Source: Carboxydocella sporoproducens DSM 16521
Lineage (GTDB): Bacteria > Bacillota > GCA-003054495 > Carboxydocellales > Carboxydocellaceae
DNA length: 35,352 nucleotides
Assembly: GCF_900167165.1 (NCBI RefSeq)
Contig: NZ_FUXM01000025.1
Span: forward strand, 1-35,352
Direction of reading: 5' to 3'
Shown here: piece after piece, positions 24,094-31,630 of the stretch
How the letters are laid out: every line of letters starts with the position of its first letter
Numbering within the stretch: position 1 is the first letter of the stretch
Translations under genes and position numbers: made by a program
The notes under the pieces: generated by a model
Databases searched by the model: none
Told to the model about the DNA's origin: nothing
The model's input: the letters and a program-made list of their open reading frames with translations, nothing else

Positions 24094-24140
24094 CAGGATT
24101 TTTGCTATATTTTGTCGAAAATGCATCTAGAGAGTATAAA
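24094..24140 (+). promoter_or_regulatory. Promoter with Spo0A box upstream of agrD
   Basis: TTTTGTCGAAA (24110-24120) matches the Spo0A-box consensus TTTGTCGAA and overlaps a -35-like TTGTCG (24112-24117); TATAAA (24135-24140) is the -10 with 17-bp spacing. The 5' part CAGGATTTTT (24094-24103) plus the TGTCGAA box also occurs in related form near 1706-1726 and 17000-17023. It suggests an internal Spo0A-controlled start for the peptide, receptor and kinase genes. Confidence 0.6.
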
Positions 24141-24181
24141 TAGCGACAGCCCGGCCCCTGTTTCGAGGAGGCGATGGACCC

Positions 24182-24304
24182 ATGTTGAAGCGGATCTTGA
24201 GCGGGTTGGTTAATGTGCTCTTGTTGCTGGCACAGGCTAATGTGGATATAACCAGTAGTCTGTTTGTCTATGAACCCGAAGTGCCGAAAAAATTGAGGAA
24301 ATAG
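24182..24304 (+). CDS. agrD: AgrD-like cyclic lactone autoinducer precursor with Ser ring residue
   Basis: This 40-residue peptide has ATG 24182, with GAGGAGG (24165-24171) 10 nt upstream. The layout is that of AgrD: a basic/hydrophobic amphipathic leader (MLKRILSGLVNVLLLLAQA), a core, and a charged tail with the PExP motif. The core and tail are residues 24-38, TSSLFVYEPEVPKKL. Aligned on PExP with clostridial precursors (C-L-W-F-T-H-Q-PEEP in C. perfringens, as remembered), Ser25 takes the place of the ring Cys. This predicts a five-residue ring, Ser-Ser-Leu-Phe-Val, closed as a lactone; Ser26 is the alternative ring residue. Position right after agrB supports the call. Mature ends are inferred. 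Confidence 0.82.
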   Translation: MLKRILSGLVNVLLLLAQANVDITSSLFVYEPEVPKKLRK

Positions 24305-24357
24305 GGCGGGTTTCTTGGGCTGTCGCTATTTTAAAAATAAACAAGAAGAGGGAGAAA

Positions 24358-24843
24358 ATGCAGTTACAGGTTTTGTTACTATCCTGGTGGCCGGCCATGG
24401 CAGCCTATTTGTTATTGTTTACTACCTTGCTGGGCAAGCGGGGAACATTGCTACAGGTACTGGGGTTGGGCCTGGTGCTGGCGCTGGCAGATGGTGTTGT
24501 TGCTGCCCTGGTTAAACAGGCGGGCCTTCCTTATGGTTTGCATATTCCTGTTTCTTTGGCCTTGATGGCTTTAGGGGGCAGCATTGTTTGGAGGCGTATC
24601 TGGTTTAGCCTGGTTGTGGCAATATTAAGCTATCTAACCATGATAGTTATTGACATTTTTACCGGAATACTGGTTGTAAAAATCTTAAATCAACAAAATT
24701 TTTTACAAAAAGCTTTAAATGACTGGCGTTTAATGATTTTAGTTGGTCAGTTACAAATGATTCCTGTTTATCTGGCTGCCTGGTGGACCGGACGCCGACG
24801 GATAGTCTGGTTCGACCTGTACCAGCGCAGGATTCGTGGATAA
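24358..24843 (+). CDS. Five-TM membrane protein, possible split AgrC-type receptor domain
   Basis: I do not recognise this 161-residue protein as a named family. It has about five hydrophobic segments (4-24, 30-52, 60-77, 80-109, 123-143), short loops and a basic C-terminus (GRRRIVWFDLYQRRIRG). It starts at ATG with AGAGGGAG about 4 nt upstream. It lies between the autoinducer gene and the kinase gene, where the N-terminal peptide-sensing membrane domain of AgrC would be expected. The downstream kinase has only two membrane segments, so together the two would match the 6-7 TM sensor of AgrC. A separate receptor or accessory protein is therefore the best guess. An unrelated transporter-like protein cannot be excluded. 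Confidence 0.65.
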   Translation: MQLQVLLLSWWPAMAAYLLLFTTLLGKRGTLLQVLGLGLVLALADGVVAALVKQAGLPYGLHIPVSLALMALGGSIVWRRIWFSLVVAILSYLTMIVIDIFTGILVVKILNQQNFLQKALNDWRLMILVGQLQMIPVYLAAWWTGRRRIVWFDLYQRRIRG

Positions 24844-24857
24844 AAGGATGGGGAGAA

Positions 24858-25778
24858 ATGCCTTCCAGACAAATCAGCCGCAAAGTGGCTTTTTTAATCG
24901 CTAATATCCTCTTGCAAGGTTGGCTTTTCTTATTGCTGGTAACTTTACAGCTATTTTGGCGATACGAGACTCGCTGGAGTTCGGTGCTGAGAAGTGATAG
25001 CTTGCTCATCACCATCGGACTCCTGGGGGTCTTTTGCGCTATTTTGGGGGTATTCATGGTCAGGGAAATCATCCGTATGGCTGATGTGGAAGAAGAAGCT
25101 AGGCTGCAGGCTCTGCAACTGGAAGAGGCCAAAGAGTTTAATGCTACTTTAAGTGCTTATCGTCACGATTTCCTCAATCACCTCCAGGTCATCGGGGGCT
25201 TGATTCAACTGGGCAAGCCTCAGGATGCATACGAATACCTGGCGGAAATCACTGCCCAGTTGATCGGGGCCAATAAAAACCGGCTGGTCAGTCAGCCGGA
25301 GGTAGAAGCCCTGTTGTGGAAGAAGAAGGCACTGGCCGAGGAAAAAGGGATACGGTTACAGTTCAATATCCGCTCCAATCTGGGTCAGGCGGAAATCAGC
25401 GGTCTGGATCTGGCCCGCATCCTGGGCAATCTGCTGGATAATGCCATTTATGCTGTCAAGGATTTGTTGCCCCGGGACCGGATAGTTACTGTAAGCATCG
25501 AGGAACTGGAAGAAGGCTTTCGCCTGGCGGTACATAACTGGGGGCCCCCTATCCCCGTCAAACTGCAAAGACTAATCTTTGAGCGGGGTTTCACTACCAA
25601 AGGGGCTGAAGGCAATGGTCTGGGACTGGATATAGTAGCCACTCTGGTTCAGAAGAATCGCGGAAAAATCAACCTGGTCAGCACCGAAGCGGAGGGAACC
25701 ACTTTTACTGTCTGGTTGCCCCGCCGGGACGGGAATCTGGCGGTTACCATTTGGGCTGGACCGGGCTTATGGCTCTAG
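24858..25778 (+). CDS. AgrC/SpoOB-type sensor histidine kinase
   Basis: This 306-residue kinase has two N-terminal membrane helices (about 9-34 and 48-72), a coiled linker (75-98), a SpoOB/AgrC-type dimerisation and phosphoacceptor helix with YRHDFLNHLQVIGGLIQLGK (His103 the likely phospho-site), and a HATPase_c domain: N-box ILGNLLDNAIYAV, G1-like WGPPIP, FERGFTTK and G2 box GNGLGLDIV. ATG 24858 follows AAGG/GGGGAG; an earlier in-frame start would lie inside the preceding gene. No response regulator gene is present anywhere in the window, so the phosphate acceptor (LytTR regulator, Spo0F/Spo0A-like, other) is unknown. A terminator follows directly. Confidence 0.88.
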   Translation: MPSRQISRKVAFLIANILLQGWLFLLLVTLQLFWRYETRWSSVLRSDSLLITIGLLGVFCAILGVFMVREIIRMADVEEEARLQALQLEEAKEFNATLSAYRHDFLNHLQVIGGLIQLGKPQDAYEYLAEITAQLIGANKNRLVSQPEVEALLWKKKALAEEKGIRLQFNIRSNLGQAEISGLDLARILGNLLDNAIYAVKDLLPRDRIVTVSIEELEEGFRLAVHNWGPPIPVKLQRLIFERGFTTKGAEGNGLGLDIVATLVQKNRGKINLVSTEAEGTTFTVWLPRRDGNLAVTIWAGPGLWL

Positions 25779-25810
25779 CGCCTGATGCAAATCCGGCGCT
25801 TATTTTTTTA
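25777..25810 (+). terminator. Terminator after the kinase gene
   Basis: AGCGCC (25777-25782) pairs with GGCGCT (25795-25800), with further GAT/ATC pairing inside the loop, then TATTTTTTTATT. It separates the yerC-hisZ-agr unit from hisG onward. Confidence 0.78.
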
Positions 25811-25840
25811 TTGACTTTTTCTCCATTACCATGATAGTAT
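25811..25840 (+). promoter_or_regulatory. Promoter of hisGDCBHAFIE
   Basis: TTGACT (25811-25816) and TAGTAT (25835-25840) are separated by 18 bp, immediately after the terminator, giving the main his genes their own start. Confidence 0.65.
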
Positions 25841-25855
25841 ATTAGTAAATCATCA

Positions 25856-25871
25856 CTTTAACTAACTAAAG
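25856..25871 (+). promoter_or_regulatory. Putative TrpR-family (HisR-like) operator before hisG
   Basis: CTTTA-ACTAAC-TAAAG is a perfect 5-bp inverted repeat, just downstream of the expected transcription start and touching the ribosome-binding site. It matches 14 of 16 bases of the element at 22036-22051. Binding here would block transcription of hisG. Confidence 0.6.
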
Positions 25872-25883
25872 AGGAGAAGGGCT

Positions 25884-26555
25884 ATGTTCAGTAAAAATAA
25901 CGATTTCTTAACCGTTGCCCTGCCCAAGGGGGCTTTGTTTGCGGAGGCGGTGGAGTTGCTGGGCCGCTGTGGCTTAAATACAGACCAGTTGCTGGGGGAC
26001 AGCCGCAAGCTCTTTTTTACTGATGCGGAACAGGAAGTTAATTACCTCATTTGCCGGCCCACGGATATTCCTACCTTTGTGGAATACGGAGCAGCGGATC
26101 TGGGGATAGTGGGGAAAGATACCATTGCCGAACAGGGCAAGGATGTTTATGAGTTGCTGGATTTGAAATTCGGTTTTTGCCGTTTTGTGGTAGCGGCTCC
26201 TAAGGCGCTCACTCCCATAACCGATTGGTCGCAATGGGCGGCAGCCCGGGTAGCCACCAAGTTTCCCCGGGTGGCGGAACAGTTTTTCCAGAGCAAAGGT
26301 TTGCAGATGGAAATTATCAAGCTGCATGGCAATATCGAGCTGGCTCCCCTGGTGGGGCTGGCGGACTTGATTGTGGATCTGGTTTCTACCGGTCGTACTT
26401 TGCGGGAAAACAATCTGGCGGAAGTGGAGGAGATTTTTCCGGTTACCGCTCGCCTGATTGCCAACCGGGTCAATCTGCGCATCAAGGATAGGCGGATCGG
26501 GCCGTTACTGGAAAAGCTGAAATTCCATACCAGCCAGCGGCACAGTGATTGTTGA
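25884..26555 (+). CDS. hisG: ATP phosphoribosyltransferase catalytic subunit, short form
   Basis: First step of histidine synthesis: ATP + PRPP to phosphoribosyl-ATP. At 223 residues it is the short form, lacking the C-terminal allosteric domain, which explains the need for HisZ. Seen: LTVALPKGALFAEAVELL, YLICRPTDIPTFVEYGAADL, DLGIVGKDTIAE and the PRPP loop ADLIVDLVSTGRTLRENNL. ATG with GAGGAGAAGG upstream. First gene of an eight-gene run with mostly overlapping ends. Confidence 0.95.
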   Translation: MFSKNNDFLTVALPKGALFAEAVELLGRCGLNTDQLLGDSRKLFFTDAEQEVNYLICRPTDIPTFVEYGAADLGIVGKDTIAEQGKDVYELLDLKFGFCRFVVAAPKALTPITDWSQWAAARVATKFPRVAEQFFQSKGLQMEIIKLHGNIELAPLVGLADLIVDLVSTGRTLRENNLAEVEEIFPVTARLIANRVNLRIKDRRIGPLLEKLKFHTSQRHSDC

Positions 26556-26567
26556 GGAGGGACGAAG

Positions 26568-27875
26568 ATGGTGTTCAGGATTTTGCAAGCCGGTTCGGTA
26601 GAGGCAGAACGGCTGTTAATGAAGGAATATGGCGATCTGGCCTGTTATGAACAGGCAGTCAGGGAGATCCTGGCGGAAGTCAAATGTCGAGGAGATGAGG
26701 CGGTACTGGCCTACACGGCCCGCTTTGACGGGGTAGAGCTAACAGCAGCCACCATGCGCGTATCCGAGGCAGAGGTAGCTGAGGCTTATACCCGGGTGGA
26801 TGAGGAGTTTCTGGCGGCCCTGCGCCTGGCCCGGGATAATATTAGTGCCTTTCACCAGAAACAGCTGCCCAAATCCTGGGCAGAACCAGACCAAAAGGGG
26901 AATGTGCTGGGCCAGCTGGTAAGGCCCCTGGAGCGGGTAGGAATTTATGTCCCGGGGGGGACTGCCGATTATCCCTCCTCAGTGCTAATGAATGCCATTC
27001 CTGCCCGGGTAGCAGGGGTAAAGGAGATTGTTATGGTGGCTCCACCCAGGCGGGATGGACGTTTGAGTCCCTATACCCTGGTGGCGGCCCGGGAGGCAGG
27101 AGTGACGGAAATCTATAAAATCGGGGGAGCGCAGGCTATCGCTGCCCTGGCCTTTGGCACCGAAACCATCCGGAAGGTGGACCTGATTACCGGTCCGGGC
27201 AATATCTATGTTACCCTGGCCAAGAAGGAAGTCTATGGCCGGGTCAATATCGACATGCTGGCCGGGCCCAGTGAAATCCTGATTATCGCTGATGAGACTG
27301 CCAATCCTCGTTATCTGGCAGCTGACCTTCTATCCCAGGCTGAACATGATGTGCTGGCTTCCTCAGTGTTGCTCACCCCCAGCCGGGAGCTGGCAGAAGC
27401 GGTAGCTGGGGAAGTGGAAAAACAGCTGCAGGCCCTGGAGAGACGGGAAATAGCGGCTAAAAGTCTGGTGTCTTACGGTGGGGCAATTATCACTGCTGAT
27501 CTGGAGGAAGCGGTAGCACTGGCTAACCGCTATGCTCCTGAACACCTGGAATTGCAAGTGCAGGACCCCTGGCAATGGCTGGGCCTTATTCAGCATGCCG
27601 GTGCCATTTTTCTCGGACCCTATACACCGGAACCGGTAGGGGACTATCTGGCCGGGCCCAACCATGTGCTGCCGACTGGTGGTACCGCCCGTTTCTATTC
27701 CGCCCTTAATGTGGAGACATTTATGAAGAAAACCAGCCTCCTTTCCTATACCGCCCGGGGTTTGAAAGCAGAAGGAGAGGCCATTGTCAAACTGGCTAAT
27801 ACAGAAGGATTGACCGCCCATGCCAGGGCAGTAGCGGTACGCCTGGAAGACCTGACAGAGGAGGGAGAGCAGTGA
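26568..27875 (+). CDS. hisD: Histidinol dehydrogenase
   Basis: This 435-residue zinc enzyme oxidises histidinol to histidine in two NAD+-dependent steps. Conserved blocks are VGIYVPGGTADYPSSVLMN, GGAQAIAALAFGTETI, VDLITGPGNIYVTLAKKEV, IDMLAGPSEILIIAD, LLSQAEHD (zinc and catalytic His/Glu region), RYAPEHLELQ and GPYTPEPVGDYLAGPNHVLP. GAGGAGGGA lies upstream of the ATG, 12 nt after hisG. The stop overlaps the hisC GTG start. Confidence 0.95.
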   Translation: MVFRILQAGSVEAERLLMKEYGDLACYEQAVREILAEVKCRGDEAVLAYTARFDGVELTAATMRVSEAEVAEAYTRVDEEFLAALRLARDNISAFHQKQLPKSWAEPDQKGNVLGQLVRPLERVGIYVPGGTADYPSSVLMNAIPARVAGVKEIVMVAPPRRDGRLSPYTLVAAREAGVTEIYKIGGAQAIAALAFGTETIRKVDLITGPGNIYVTLAKKEVYGRVNIDMLAGPSEILIIADETANPRYLAADLLSQAEHDVLASSVLLTPSRELAEAVAGEVEKQLQALERREIAAKSLVSYGGAIITADLEEAVALANRYAPEHLELQVQDPWQWLGLIQHAGAIFLGPYTPEPVGDYLAGPNHVLPTGGTARFYSALNVETFMKKTSLLSYTARGLKAEGEAIVKLANTEGLTAHARAVAVRLEDLTEEGEQ

Positions 27876-28930
27876 TTGAGGCGCGCGCCTGGCTACAGGC
27901 CCTTAAACCTTATGATCCCCACGAATTACCCTGGCGGGTGAAACTGGATGCCAATGAAAACCCCCATCCGTTTCCGGCACCGGTGCTGGCCGAAATGCTG
28001 GCGACTTTGTCGACCGGTCTGTTTCAGCGCTATCCTGACGCTACTGCCAGTCAGCTGCGGGTTGAGCTGGCGGCCTACTGTGGGGTAGAAGCTGACCAGA
28101 TTCTGCTGGGCAATGGCTCGGATGAAATCCTGCATCTGGTCTGCCAGGCTTATGTTGGACCCGGGCGCCAGGCGGTTTATGGTGGACCCAGTTTTGCCAT
28201 GTATGCCATCAATACTCTGGCTACTGGTGGTACCCCGGTTGAAGTGCCGCTGGATGAGGAATTCAACCTGGAACTGGCGCCTTTACTGGAACAGGCACAG
28301 CAGCCAGCTACCGGGGCAGTCTTTATCTGTACCCCTAATAACCCTACCGGCAACCTGGTGGGAAGAGATGAGATCATTCAGGTGCTGGAAAGGACCGAGG
28401 CCCTGGTGGTAGTGGATGAGGCCTACTACGAATTCTGCGGGCAAACGGTAGTGGATTTGCTGCCCCGTTACCCCCAGCTCCTGATTCTCCGTACCTTTTC
28501 CAAAGCCTTTGGCCTGGCGGGACTGAGGGTGGGCTATGCCCTGGGTAACCGGGAGCTAATCAGGGAACTGCATAAAGTGCGCCAGCCCTATAATCTCAAT
28601 GCCTTTAGCCAGCTGGCAGCATTGACGGCATTACGCCACCGGGAGCTGTTTGTCCAGCAAATAGAGACTATCTTAAAGGATAAAGAGGAACTGAGCCGGG
28701 AGCTGGCAGAGATAGCGGGGGTGAAAAAAGTTTGGCCCAGTGCCGCCAATTTCCTGCTGGTGGAATTTGACCGGCCAGCGCAAGCAGTAGCTGCTGCTTT
28801 GGCTGAACGGGGGATACTGGTGCGTTTTCTGGGCCATCCCCGTTTGACTAATTGTCTGCGAATTACTGTGGGTACAATGGAGGAAAACCGCCTGCTGATG
28901 GCGAATGTAAAAGAGGTGCTGGCAAAATGA
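27872..28930 (+). CDS. hisC: Histidinol-phosphate aminotransferase
   Basis: This 352-residue PLP-dependent class I/II aminotransferase converts imidazole acetol phosphate to histidinol phosphate with glutamate. Seen: LDANENPHPFP, GNGSDEIL, FICTPNNPTGN, VVDEAYYEF, and the PLP lysine in RTFSKAFGLAGLRVGY. It starts at GTG in a 4-nt overlap with the hisD stop and ends in an ATGA overlap with hisB. Confidence 0.94.
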   Translation: MIEARAWLQALKPYDPHELPWRVKLDANENPHPFPAPVLAEMLATLSTGLFQRYPDATASQLRVELAAYCGVEADQILLGNGSDEILHLVCQAYVGPGRQAVYGGPSFAMYAINTLATGGTPVEVPLDEEFNLELAPLLEQAQQPATGAVFICTPNNPTGNLVGRDEIIQVLERTEALVVVDEAYYEFCGQTVVDLLPRYPQLLILRTFSKAFGLAGLRVGYALGNRELIRELHKVRQPYNLNAFSQLAALTALRHRELFVQQIETILKDKEELSRELAEIAGVKKVWPSAANFLLVEFDRPAQAVAAALAERGILVRFLGHPRLTNCLRITVGTMEENRLLMANVKEVLAK

Positions 28931-29514
28931 ACCGAACCATAGCGGTGGAGAGGACAACCAGGGAAACCCGGGTGAAGGTGGTACTGGAACTGGACCAGAT
29001 ACGTCCGCCCCGGATCGAGACCGGGGTCGGGTTTTTCGATCATCTTCTGACCCAGATCGGACAGCATGGGCTCTTCGGGCTGACAGTGGAAGCCAGTGGG
29101 GACTTGCAGATTGATGCCCATCATACTGTGGAAGATGTGGGCATCACCCTGGGACAGGCCCTGGTACGCGCACTGGGGGATAAAGCGGGAATTAACCGCT
29201 TTGGGGAGGCGACAGTGCCGCTGGATGATGCCCTGGTCCAGGTAGTAGTGGACTTGAGTGGCCGGCCTTACCTCAATTTCGACCTGACCTTTCCCCGGGC
29301 CCAGGTAGGCAATTTTGACCTGGAACTGGTGGAGGAATTCTGCCGGGCCCTGGTTAACCACGGGGGCTTGAACCTGCATGTGCGCGGTCTGGCGGGGCAC
29401 AATTGCCACCACCTGGCCGAGGCCTGTTTCAAGGCTCTGGGGAGGGCTCTGGGTCAGGCGACTATGGTAAATCCCCGCATTCCGGGGGTTTTGTCCAGCA
29501 AGGGTGTATTATGA
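28927..29514 (+). CDS. hisB: Imidazoleglycerol-phosphate dehydratase
   Basis: This 195-residue monofunctional enzyme (no histidinol-phosphatase domain) dehydrates IGP to imidazole acetol phosphate with bound Mn. The metal-binding motifs are FFDHLLTQIGQHG, DAHHTVEDVGITLGQAL and GHNCHHLAEACFKALGRAL. ATG 28927 in the ATGA overlap with hisC is the correct start, giving MNRTIAVERTTRET. A histidinol phosphatase gene is not present in this window. Confidence 0.95.
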   Translation: MNRTIAVERTTRETRVKVVLELDQIRPPRIETGVGFFDHLLTQIGQHGLFGLTVEASGDLQIDAHHTVEDVGITLGQALVRALGDKAGINRFGEATVPLDDALVQVVVDLSGRPYLNFDLTFPRAQVGNFDLELVEEFCRALVNHGGLNLHVRGLAGHNCHHLAEACFKALGRALGQATMVNPRIPGVLSSKGVL

Positions 29515-29527
29515 TGGGGGTAGGAAA

Positions 29528-30166
29528 ATGACCGTCGGTATAATCGATTACGGTGCCGGCAATTTGCGCAGTGTGGTGCGGGCTTGTCAGGCTGCCGGAT
29601 TGGAAACGATAATTCTGGCTGAACCGGGAGAGATGGTGGCCGTCAGGGCCCTGATTTTACCCGGGGTTGGCCACTTTGGCTATGGCATGGAAAGGCTCAG
29701 CGGGGGTGGCTGGGTGGAGCCCTTAAAGGAACTGGTTGCCATGGGCAAGCCGCTTTTAGGGATCTGCCTGGGTATGCAGCTTCTGTTTGAAAGCAGTGAA
29801 GAAAGCCCCGAACAGCCGGGACTGGGTTTGTTGCCCGGACGGGTGGTGCGTTTTCGGGGAGAACTGAAGGTGCCCCATATGGGCTGGAATCAGCTGGAGT
29901 TTACCGCTAACCCCTGGGGGCAACAGCTGTTTCAGGGGCTGGCGACAGGGACCTATTGTTATTTTGTCCATTCCTATTATGTGGAAGCAGCACAGGCAGA
30001 AACGGTAGCTGCCTGGTCTGAGTATGGTCGTCCTTTTGCGGCGGCGGTGGCAGCTCCCGGATTATGGGGGGTACAATTCCATCCGGAAAAGAGCAGCCGG
30101 GATGGATTGCGGATACTAAAAAATTTCGGGGAGTTGATTTACGGTGCTGATTATTCCGGCCATTGA
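29528..30166 (+). CDS. hisH: Imidazole glycerol phosphate synthase, glutaminase subunit
   Basis: This 212-residue class I glutamine amidotransferase supplies ammonia to HisF. The nucleophile Cys lies in LGICLGMQLLF and the His-Glu of the triad in GVQFHPEKS; the N-terminus is VGIIDYGAGNLRSV. The ATG at 29528 with GGGGGTAGG upstream is preferred. The gene overlaps the start of hisA by 23 nt. Confidence 0.94.
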   Translation: MTVGIIDYGAGNLRSVVRACQAAGLETIILAEPGEMVAVRALILPGVGHFGYGMERLSGGGWVEPLKELVAMGKPLLGICLGMQLLFESSEESPEQPGLGLLPGRVVRFRGELKVPHMGWNQLEFTANPWGQQLFQGLATGTYCYFVHSYYVEAAQAETVAAWSEYGRPFAAAVAAPGLWGVQFHPEKSSRDGLRILKNFGELIYGADYSGH

Positions 30167-30869
30167 TTTGCGGGAAGGCAAGTGTGTCAGGCTAGTGGAG
30201 GGAAAGGTGGAAAATGAGACCATCTATTCCCATGATCCCGTGGCAGTTGCTCTGGGCTGGCAGGAGCTGGGGGCTAGAATGCTGCATCTGGTCGATCTGG
30301 ATGGAGCTTTTACCGGCAAACCCTATAACCGGACCTGTATTGAAGCCATTGTCAGGGAAGTGAAAATCCCTGTTCAGCTGGGTGGTGGTATTCGCAGCCT
30401 GGAGACCATCGAGGAGTTGCTGAACCTGGGAGTGAATCGGGTGATCCTGGGTACGGTGGCCATTAACCAGCCTGCCCTGGTGCGGGAAGCCATCCAGCGC
30501 TTTGGGGAGGAGGCCATTGTGGTGGGAATAGATGCCAAAGATGGCCTGGTTGCCATTGAAGGCTGGGAAGCAACGGTGGAAAAAACGGTCGGTCAACTGG
30601 CCCGGGAGATGGTGGAGATCGGGGTCAAACGGGTGGTCTTTACCGATGTGCGGCGGGACGGCACTCTGAAAGGTCCTAATCTGGACAGCATTGCTGCCCT
30701 GGCCCGGGAAAGTGGACTGAGGGTGATCGCTTCCGGTGGGGTGGCCACTCTGGCAGACCTGCAGGCTCTGAAGGAACTGGAAAGTCTGGGGGTTGAAGCA
30801 GTTATCGTGGGTAAAGCCCTTTATGCGGGAACGGTCAACCTCAGTGAAGCATTGGAGGTTTGTGGCTGA
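30144..30869 (+). CDS. hisA: Phosphoribosylformimino-AICAR ribotide isomerase
   Basis: This 241-residue TIM-barrel isomerase (ProFAR to PRFAR) starts at GTG inside hisH; GGGGAG lies 10 nt before the start. Active site Asp in [15 protein letters not shown] and second Asp in [14 protein letters not shown]; phosphate loops LGGGIRSLE and ASGGVATL. The stop shares one base with the hisF ATG. Confidence 0.95.
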   Translation: MLIIPAIDLREGKCVRLVEGKVENETIYSHDPVAVALGWQELGARMLHLVDLDGAFTGKPYNRTCIEAIVREVKIPVQLGGGIRSLETIEELLNLGVNRVILGTVAINQPALVREAIQRFGEEAIVVGIDAKDGLVAIEGWEATVEKTVGQLAREMVEIGVKRVVFTDVRRDGTLKGPNLDSIAALARESGLRVIASGGVATLADLQALKELESLGVEAVIVGKALYAGTVNLSEALEVCG

Positions 30870-31630
30870 TGTTAGCCAAACGCATTATTCCCTGCCTGGA
30901 TGTGGATGGGGGACGGGTGGTCAAGGGCACCAATTTTATCAATTTGCGGGATGCCGGTGACCCGGTGGAACTGGCCCGCTTTTATGACCAGGCCGGGGCC
31001 GATGAACTGGTTTTTCTGGACATATCTGCCTCCCATGAGGGGCGGCAGACCATGCTGGAGGTAGTGCGGCGAACGGCGGAAGAGGTGTTTATTCCCTTTA
31101 CTGTCGGGGGAGGTATCCGCACCGTTGATGATATGCGCCAGATGTTGCTGGCCGGAGCGGACAAGGTTTCGGTCAATACGGCTGCCATCAAAAATCCGGC
31201 GCTGGTAGCAGAAGGAGCGCAGCAGTTTGGCAGCCAGTGCATTGTAGTGGCCATTGACGCCCGGCGTCGTCAGCATGGGGATGGCTGGGAAGTTTTTATT
31301 CATGGTGGTCGCACTCCCACCGGGCTGGATGCAGTGGCCTGGGCCCAGGAGGTAGAGCGTCTGGGGGCAGGCGAAATTTTGCTCACCAGTATGGACCGCG
31401 ATGGCACCAAGGATGGCTATGACCTGGAGCTGACCCGGGCCATTGCCCGGACAGTGCGCATACCGGTGATTGCCTCCGGGGGGGCCGGGACGTTAGCACA
31501 CCTTCTGGATGGGGTGACAAAAGGTGAAGCTGACGCTGTACTGGCTGCTTCCATTTTCCACTTTGGCACTTATACTATCAGGGAAGTCAAGGAATATCTG
31601 CGGCAGCAAGGGGTGAAGGTGAGGATATGA
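30869..31630 (+). CDS. hisF: Imidazole glycerol phosphate synthase, cyclase subunit
   Basis: This 253-residue TIM-barrel cyclase, the usual family length, makes IGP and AICAR from PRFAR and the ammonia of HisH. Catalytic Asp in [16 protein letters not shown] and second Asp in [15 protein letters not shown]; phosphate loops VGGGIRTV and [11 protein letters not shown] 30869 (TGATG junction with hisA) follows GGAGG by about 10 nt. It ends in an ATGA overlap with hisIE. Confidence 0.95.
   Translation: MLAKRIIPCLDVDGGRVVKGTNFINLRDAGDPVELARFYDQAGADELVFLDISASHEGRQTMLEVVRRTAEEVFIPFTVGGGIRTVDDMRQMLLAGADKVSVNTAAIKNPALVAEGAQQFGSQCIVVAIDARRRQHGDGWEVFIHGGRTPTGLDAVAWAQEVERLGAGEILLTSMDRDGTKDGYDLELTRAIARTVRIPVIASGGAGTLAHLLDGVTKGEADAVLAASIFHFGTYTIREVKEYLRQQGVKVRI

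Noticed and set aside
24315-24515. 66-codon frame overlapping the start of the 5-TM gene
   Set aside because: It lacks a proper ribosome-binding site and is the +1 shadow of the membrane protein frame, which has the better start and hydrophobic pattern.
28588-29412. 274-codon open frame on the - strand
   Set aside because: It lies opposite hisC and hisB, which are clearly real; GC-rich coding strands often leave such open antisense frames. No family motif or ribosome-binding site was seen.
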